From CAYSCW01 sp964449165 (GTDB lineage Bacteria; Acidobacteriota; Aminicenantia; Aminicenantales; Aminicenantaceae), in NCBI GenBank assembly GCA_964449165.1, contig CAYVAT010000070.1:1-10126 (forward strand): DNA of 10,126 bases. Reading direction: 5' to 3'. The position numbers and the translations under genes were made by a program. Position 1 is the first letter of the stretch. The number at the start of each line of letters is the position of its first letter. Shown here in pieces: positions 6,766-10,126 of the stretch. The notes under the pieces are model-generated. The model was not told where the DNA came from. It made no database searches and saw nothing but the letters and a program-made list of their open reading frames with translations.

Positions 6766-7339
6766 GTAATTTCTTTTCTTCTTTCTTCTCTTCTTTTTTC
6801 TTTTCCATGCCCACTGGCTCTGGCTCTTTAAAATCTATGTTCTTAGAAATCTCCCACTCACCGAGAAGTACATATTGTGATCCTTTTGATTGGGCAAAGA
6901 GCTTGACTATGACAGTTCTCCAACGGGGATTGTTTTTGAAGGCAGCTAAAGTTGTGCCCTCCACGCCATAATTGCTCTTCAGCAGAATCCTATCGCTCGT
7001 CTCACCGGGCATGATGGGTTCGCCTCGGATAGCTGCCAGGAAAGAATCTCCTAGGTTTTCATAGTCGTCTTCAAACCGGAAATTGGCATTGAAATTGATG
7101 TATCGAAGCGGCTTATCCGTAATATTCTTTACTCTAAAGGAGATAGCAGGGACCAAGGTCAATTTTGGGGGCCAAGGTTGGTAGATTTTATCCACCCATT
7201 TTGTTTCTATATCCACAAGTTCGATAGAAGCTCTCAGTTCTTTGGTTGACACTGTTTTCATTAATCCTGCTCTGTGAAGTATGAGAAATACAGCGGCGAC
7301 AACAACTATAATGAGAATAATCACACTATATTTTCTCAT
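6761..7339 (-). CDS. Membrane-anchored protein of unknown function with Lys/Glu-rich tail
   Basis: I do not recognise the family. The 192-aa protein starts with one hydrophobic segment (about residues 5-21), acting as signal anchor or uncleaved signal. An extracytoplasmic region of about 35-168 follows that looks beta-rich: SFRVKNITDKPLRYINFNA (67-85) resembles the conserved strand pair of FxLYD/Ig-like domains, in which a 'V.N.t.k.l..v...' pattern is common. PGETSDRILL (111-120) fits the same kind of fold. The end, from about 171, is low complexity: a Pro/Glu stretch, then runs of Lys and Glu. The plus-strand DNA there is a polypyrimidine tract (about 6770-6815), a possible slippage site. 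A strong GGAGG (7345-7349) supports the ATG, and a good promoter lies directly upstream. It leads the unit with the arginine decarboxylase, but a shared pathway is not shown by the sequence. Confidence 0.82.
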   Translation of the reverse strand: MRKYSVIILIIVVVAAVFLILHRAGLMKTVSTKELRASIELVDIETKWVDKIYQPWPPKLTLVPAISFRVKNITDKPLRYINFNANFRFEDDYENLGDSFLAAIRGEPIMPGETSDRILLKSNYGVEGTTLAAFKNNPRWRTVIVKLFAQSKGSQYVLLGEWEISKNIDFKEPEPVGMEKKKEEKKEEKKLP

Positions 7340-7365
7340 TTAACTCCTCCTTATTTCTTTTCATT

Positions 7366-7394
7366 AATATAATTGATGAACAGAATTTATTCAA
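7366..7394 (-). promoter_or_regulatory. Sigma70-like promoter for the membrane protein-pdaD unit
   Basis: On the minus strand TTGAAT (7394-7389) and TATATT (7371-7366) are separated by exactly 17 bases. This gives 4/6 and 5/6 matches to TTGACA and TATAAT. A start near 7359 would leave a short leader carrying the GGAGG ribosome site before the ATG at 7339. I see no operator palindrome overlapping it. Confidence 0.6.
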
Positions 7395-7560
7395 CAGAAA
7401 AGAGGGAAAGACACGCCGCTTCACTACCTAACTGGATGAAATATCTTCACTCATCATGAAAATGGATGCTTTTGAAGATGGGGGGTGTTATCTTTATATC
7501 GCAACACTTGCTTGTTCTCAGTCAGACCAAATCCTGTTGAGAGATATGCCAAAAGCAATT

Positions 7561-7589
7561 TTGAATTTTTCTGTGATTTCCGCTATTTT
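7561..7589 (+). promoter_or_regulatory. Candidate promoter giving a near-leaderless mRNA
   Basis: TTGAAT (7561-7566) and TATTTT (7584-7589) are 17 bases apart. The next gene's ATG is at 7598, so initiation about 7 bases past the -10 would fall within two bases of the start codon. The gene has no Shine-Dalgarno sequence, which fits leaderless translation. The elements are only moderate matches in AT-rich DNA. Confidence 0.35.
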
Positions 7590-7597
7590 ATCTGCAG

Positions 7598-8512
7598 ATG
7601 AAGGAAAAAATTATTCGCTTCAACCTTTTTTTAGGTCTTGGTCTTTTCGTTATTTCCGCAGTTCTTCTCATGCTAAAGCTTCCCTTTATCAAAACATGGT
7701 TTTATTGTTTTGCTTGGTGGTCCTTCATTTTGATTGTGGACAGCGTTAATTTCAGGACAAGAAATCACTCGCCTCTCTCTGAATCCACAAAGAATTTTTT
7801 GTTCACTGCTTTTGTCTCGGTTTTCGTCTGGCTCCTCTTTGAGCTTCTTAATTTGAGGGTGAGGAATTGGAGTTACCATAATCTCCCCTCGAGTGTTTTT
7901 GAGAGATGGCTGGGGTATTTTATCGCTTATGCCTCTGTCATACCGGCGTTGAGGGAGGTTTCTTTTTTTCTAGAGAGTTTTTTTAAAGGCAAAAAACTTG
8001 CCCTTTTCAGGATAAAAGTCAATCCTTTTTTCCTCAAACTGTGTGTTTTGATTGGAATTCTTTTTATACTTTTATCTCTTTTCTGGCCTGGATTGTTTTT
8101 TCCCCTGGTCTGGCTTTGCTTCATGTTTCTGCTTGAGCCTGTGAACTACTGGTTGAAAAATGAATCTCTTCTTGTTGATCAGGAAAGGAAGGACTGGTCA
8201 ATGATTTGGAGTTGGATTCTGGCCGGACTTGTGGCCGGTTTTCTGTGGGAGCTGTTTAATTTCTGGGCTGGCTCCCACTGGGAATATTCTCTCCCTTATC
8301 TCGACTTCTGGCATGTGTTCCAGATGCCCATTTTTGGCTATACAGGATTCATGCCTTTTGCCCTGGAAGTCTTTATCCTTTATCAGTTTCTATCCAGAAT
8401 ATACAGAGAATTCAAGCGAAGGATTTTCATAAAAAGTCTGTTTATTGTTTTTTTGATCATATTTTATCTGGGATGCTTTTATTTTATCGATACTTTTACT
8501 CTTATCAAATAG
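7598..8512 (+). CDS. Polytopic membrane protein with internal duplication, function unknown
   Basis: This is an integral inner-membrane protein of 304 aa with about eight hydrophobic segments, and I do not know its family. Residues about 37-125 and 169-262 look like two copies of one unit: VDSVN/LEPVN (47-51/179-183), FELLN/WELFN (81-85/217-221), a W.Y..LP segment (91-97/228-233), GY (106-107/247-248) and a P...E element (P116, E120/P253, E257). Acidic residues D48/E180, E82/E218 and E120/E257, with N51/N183 and N85/N221, are retained at matching places in or next to membrane segments, suggesting a pseudo-twofold transporter or intramembrane enzyme. A basic segment (FKGKKLALFRIK, 129-140) links the halves, and a last hydrophobic segment (about 280-296) follows. 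An in-frame TGA at 7574-7576 leaves ATG 7598 as the only ATG upstream of the first hydrophobic segment. It stands alone, divergent from the pdaD unit and convergent with the barrel gene. Confidence 0.85.
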   Translation: MKEKIIRFNLFLGLGLFVISAVLLMLKLPFIKTWFYCFAWWSFILIVDSVNFRTRNHSPLSESTKNFLFTAFVSVFVWLLFELLNLRVRNWSYHNLPSSVFERWLGYFIAYASVIPALREVSFFLESFFKGKKLALFRIKVNPFFLKLCVLIGILFILLSLFWPGLFFPLVWLCFMFLLEPVNYWLKNESLLVDQERKDWSMIWSWILAGLVAGFLWELFNFWAGSHWEYSLPYLDFWHVFQMPIFGYTGFMPFALEVFILYQFLSRIYREFKRRIFIKSLFIVFLIIFYLGCFYFIDTFTLIK

Positions 8513-8556
8513 AGAAATAGTCCAAAGGTTGTTGAGAGGTAATGATTGAGCACTTT

Positions 8557-9009
8557 TTAGAAATAATATCTGATGCCGATGCCTCCAGTTAGCCCAAATT
8601 CTGTGGCAGGCGCCAGATCTAGGATGGGGGCGATTTCCAAGAAAATATCTATTGGGGTTTTTTCAGGAATATAACACAGTCCGAGCGGGAAACGAATCCC
8701 GACTCTTTCCCTCTTTTGGGATTTAAACCTTCCCCCGATGCCATAATAGACTGCAAGCTCCCCCCTTTTTACCTTTGTCATGTCGAAGTTGTGCACGAGA
8801 AAGTCTGCGTGAAGATGCAATGAGCCGTTGTGGGTGAATGACCAAGCGATTCCAAAGTCAACGGCAGTGCTGGCGGTCAGCCAATTCTTCAGGTTGATTC
8901 CTGTAGGTTCCCCCAGGATAACGCCTGCCCCAAATCCGGCCTCTTGAGATGCCGCTTTAAAAGGAAGAAGCAGAATGATTAATCCAAGAAACAGAGACAC
9001 CTTCCTCAT
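8557..9009 (-). CDS. Small outer-membrane beta-barrel protein
   Basis: This is a predicted outer-membrane barrel of 150 aa. It opens with a Sec signal peptide (residues 1 to about 21, cleavage near AAS-Q). The mature part is made of short amphipathic strands with Gly and aromatics: GFGAGVILGEPTGINLKNW, TAVDFGIAWSF, LHLHADFLVHNF, LAVYYGIGGRF, VGIRFPLGLCY and IFLEIAPIL. It ends TGGIGIRYYF, and the terminal Phe preceded by aromatics is the usual Bam-recognition signature. The size suits an eight-stranded barrel. The opening 'G.G.ILGEPTG...K.W' and the order of strands resemble the DUF3996 / Borrelia BAPKO_0422 type of small barrel, a comparison from memory. AAAGGAGG (9024-9017) fixes the start. 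It follows msrP by 160 bases on the same strand and has its own possible promoter. Neighbouring genes suggest general envelope biology, not a specific role. Confidence 0.85.
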   Translation of the reverse strand: MRKVSLFLGLIILLLPFKAASQEAGFGAGVILGEPTGINLKNWLTASTAVDFGIAWSFTHNGSLHLHADFLVHNFDMTKVKRGELAVYYGIGGRFKSQKRERVGIRFPLGLCYIPEKTPIDIFLEIAPILDLAPATEFGLTGGIGIRYYF

Positions 9010-9097
9010 AATCTATCCTCCTTTGAGTCATCAGTGATATGACGTTTCAGTTGCCTCCTTCTCTTCTTTTTTCCTTTTTCTGACATCTTGCTTTTTC

Positions 9098-9127
9098 AGT
9101 ATGTACCAGGAGAAATGATGAAGTCAA
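9098..9127 (-). promoter_or_regulatory. Candidate promoter for the beta-barrel gene
   Basis: On the minus strand TTGACT (9127-9122, 5/6 to consensus) is followed after 18 bases by CATACT (9103-9098, 4/6). It lies in the 160-base gap after msrP and would give a leader of about 80 bases that is very rich in purines (about 9055-9085) before the ribosome site. No clear terminator for msrP is seen in the gap, so read-through is also possible. Confidence 0.35.
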
Positions 9128-9169
9128 TTTAAAAGGATTAGGAACTGGAATCCCCATGAGAAGAATATG

Positions 9170-10120
9170 TTAATAGAATTTTTTTAGATCCATTCCCGAG
9201 TAAAGGTGTCCCACCTGGTCAGCATAACCGTTGAACATCAAAGTCTTGCGTTTGCCTCCCTCACCTATACGGCGTTCCTTTGCCTGGCTCCAGCGAGGAT
9301 GATCCACGTTGGGATTCACGTTAGCATAAAAACCGTATTCTTCCGGTCGTTCGTTCCTCCAGGTCGTTTGAGGCATTTTCTCAGTGAACCTGATCTTTAC
9401 CAGCGATTTGCCGCTTTTGAACCCATACTTCCAGGGAATAACGAGCCGTATGGGAGCTCCATTTTGATTGGTAAGCCTCTCACCGTACATTCCTACAGCC
9501 AGTATGGAGAGAGGATGCATGGCCTCGTCCATCCTGATCCCTTCCACATAGGGCCAATCAAGGATTTTGGTTCTTTGCCCGGGCATTTGTTTGGGATCAT
9601 AAAGGGTTGTGAACTCCAAAAATTTGGCCTTGGATGTGGGGTTACATTTTTTAATGAAGTCAGCAAGAGGAAAACCTATCCAGGGGATAACCATGGACCA
9701 AGCTTCGACACACCGCCAGCGGTAGATGCGCTCTTCGAGCGGAAACATAGCTATCAGTTCATCGATATCGAACATCTTCGGCTTCTCGATAAAACCCTCA
9801 ACAGAGAGAGTCCAGGGGCTGGTGCGGAAATCTTTACTGAGTTTTTTTACAGATCTCTTGCCAGGGGAAAATTCATAGAAGTTCGTGTAGGTAGTTGCCT
9901 CATCATATGGGGTCAGTTTTTCTGGGACAGTGTATTCACCTCTTTTCGCTACGGAGAGTTTCTTCATGGTTTTTGATCCAGGCTCTTGGAGTAAGGTTGG
10001 ATTCAGCAGTCTCCATGTTGCTAAGGCGGCCGAACCGACGATAAACTGGCGGCGGTTTATATAGAGTTTCTTATCCGTTATCTCAGATGATTTAATGTCA
10101 GGTGTTTTCTTCACCAACAT
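9170..10120 (-). CDS. msrP: Protein-methionine-sulfoxide reductase catalytic subunit MsrP (YedY)
   Basis: MsrP is a periplasmic molybdopterin enzyme that reduces methionine sulfoxide in oxidised envelope proteins, taking electrons from the haem membrane protein MsrQ. From ATG 10120 the protein has 316 residues. It has a Tat-type twin-arginine signal (NRRQFIVG, R23-R24) followed by a hydrophobic stretch. The NFYEF motif lies at 80-84. The Mo-ligand cysteine is in RWRCVEAWSMVIPW (Cys137), and the cofactor-binding NGAPIRLVIPWKYGFKSGKS segment is at 220-239. Length and motifs match intact E. coli MsrP. GTG 10126, 6 bases upstream at the window edge, is an alternative start, and the ribosome site lies outside. 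In many bacteria msrQ directly follows msrP. Here the next gene downstream is a beta-barrel, so any MsrQ must be upstream or elsewhere. The membrane protein at 7598-8512 does not look like MsrQ. Confidence 0.95.
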   Translation of the reverse strand: MLVKKTPDIKSSEITDKKLYINRRQFIVGSAALATWRLLNPTLLQEPGSKTMKKLSVAKRGEYTVPEKLTPYDEATTYTNFYEFSPGKRSVKKLSKDFRTSPWTLSVEGFIEKPKMFDIDELIAMFPLEERIYRWRCVEAWSMVIPWIGFPLADFIKKCNPTSKAKFLEFTTLYDPKQMPGQRTKILDWPYVEGIRMDEAMHPLSILAVGMYGERLTNQNGAPIRLVIPWKYGFKSGKSLVKIRFTEKMPQTTWRNERPEEYGFYANVNPNVDHPRWSQAKERRIGEGGKRKTLMFNGYADQVGHLYSGMDLKKFY

Positions 10121-10126
10121 GGCCAC

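Noticed and set aside
7456..7749. Plus-strand 97-aa open frame before the polytopic membrane gene
   Set aside because: Its second half overlaps the membrane protein gene out of frame, it has no Shine-Dalgarno sequence, and its composition is not protein-like.
9206..9976. Long (256 aa) plus-strand open frame opposite msrP
   Set aside because: It is fully antisense to a well-supported conserved gene and lacks a ribosome site; its sequence is a codon-bias shadow.

Overview
The window reads as a chromosomal segment of a diderm (Gram-negative type) bacterium of moderate G+C. The evidence for an outer membrane is a lipoprotein, a SurA-like periplasmic chaperone, a small beta-barrel ending in aromatic-Phe, and a Tat-exported periplasmic MsrP. 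The lineage cannot be fixed from sequence alone. An uncultured Acidobacteriota/Aminicenantota-like or deltaproteobacterial-type genome is my guess, and a weak one.

Layout. Bases 1-274 hold no convincing gene. They contain a G+C-richer repeat-like block (a 27-base direct repeat spaced 99 bases apart, plus self-pairing segments), followed by a 17-bp imperfect inverted repeat beginning GGGGTCAGG, which looks like the end or remnant of a small mobile or repetitive element. A plus-strand series follows: a small conserved-type protein (281-562), mfd (659-4087), a lipoprotein with a parvulin domain (about 4112-5092) and a SurA-like parvulin protein (5089-6069). The last two overlap by ATGA. The mfd-parvulin-parvulin order joins transcription-coupled repair to envelope protein folding by position only; I see no mechanistic link.

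Next, on the minus strand, a two-gene unit is read from a good sigma70-like promoter (7366-7394). It encodes a membrane-anchored protein of unknown function (6761-7339) and a pyruvoyl-dependent arginine decarboxylase (6142-6693). The two genes are separated by a nested hairpin that overlaps the first stop codon. Divergent from this unit is a polytopic membrane protein (7598-8512) built from an internal duplication, with matched Glu and Asn residues in its two halves. Two minus-strand envelope genes close the window: a small outer-membrane beta-barrel (8557-9009) and msrP (9170-10120), whose start lies 6 bases from the right edge.

Most genes are ordinary housekeeping or envelope functions. The items most worth a second look are the duplicated membrane protein, the degenerate active sites of the paired parvulins, the bacterial pyruvoyl arginine decarboxylase with its unknown membrane partner, and the repeat element at the left edge. 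I found no CRISPR array, tRNA, rRNA, defence system or complete transposon.
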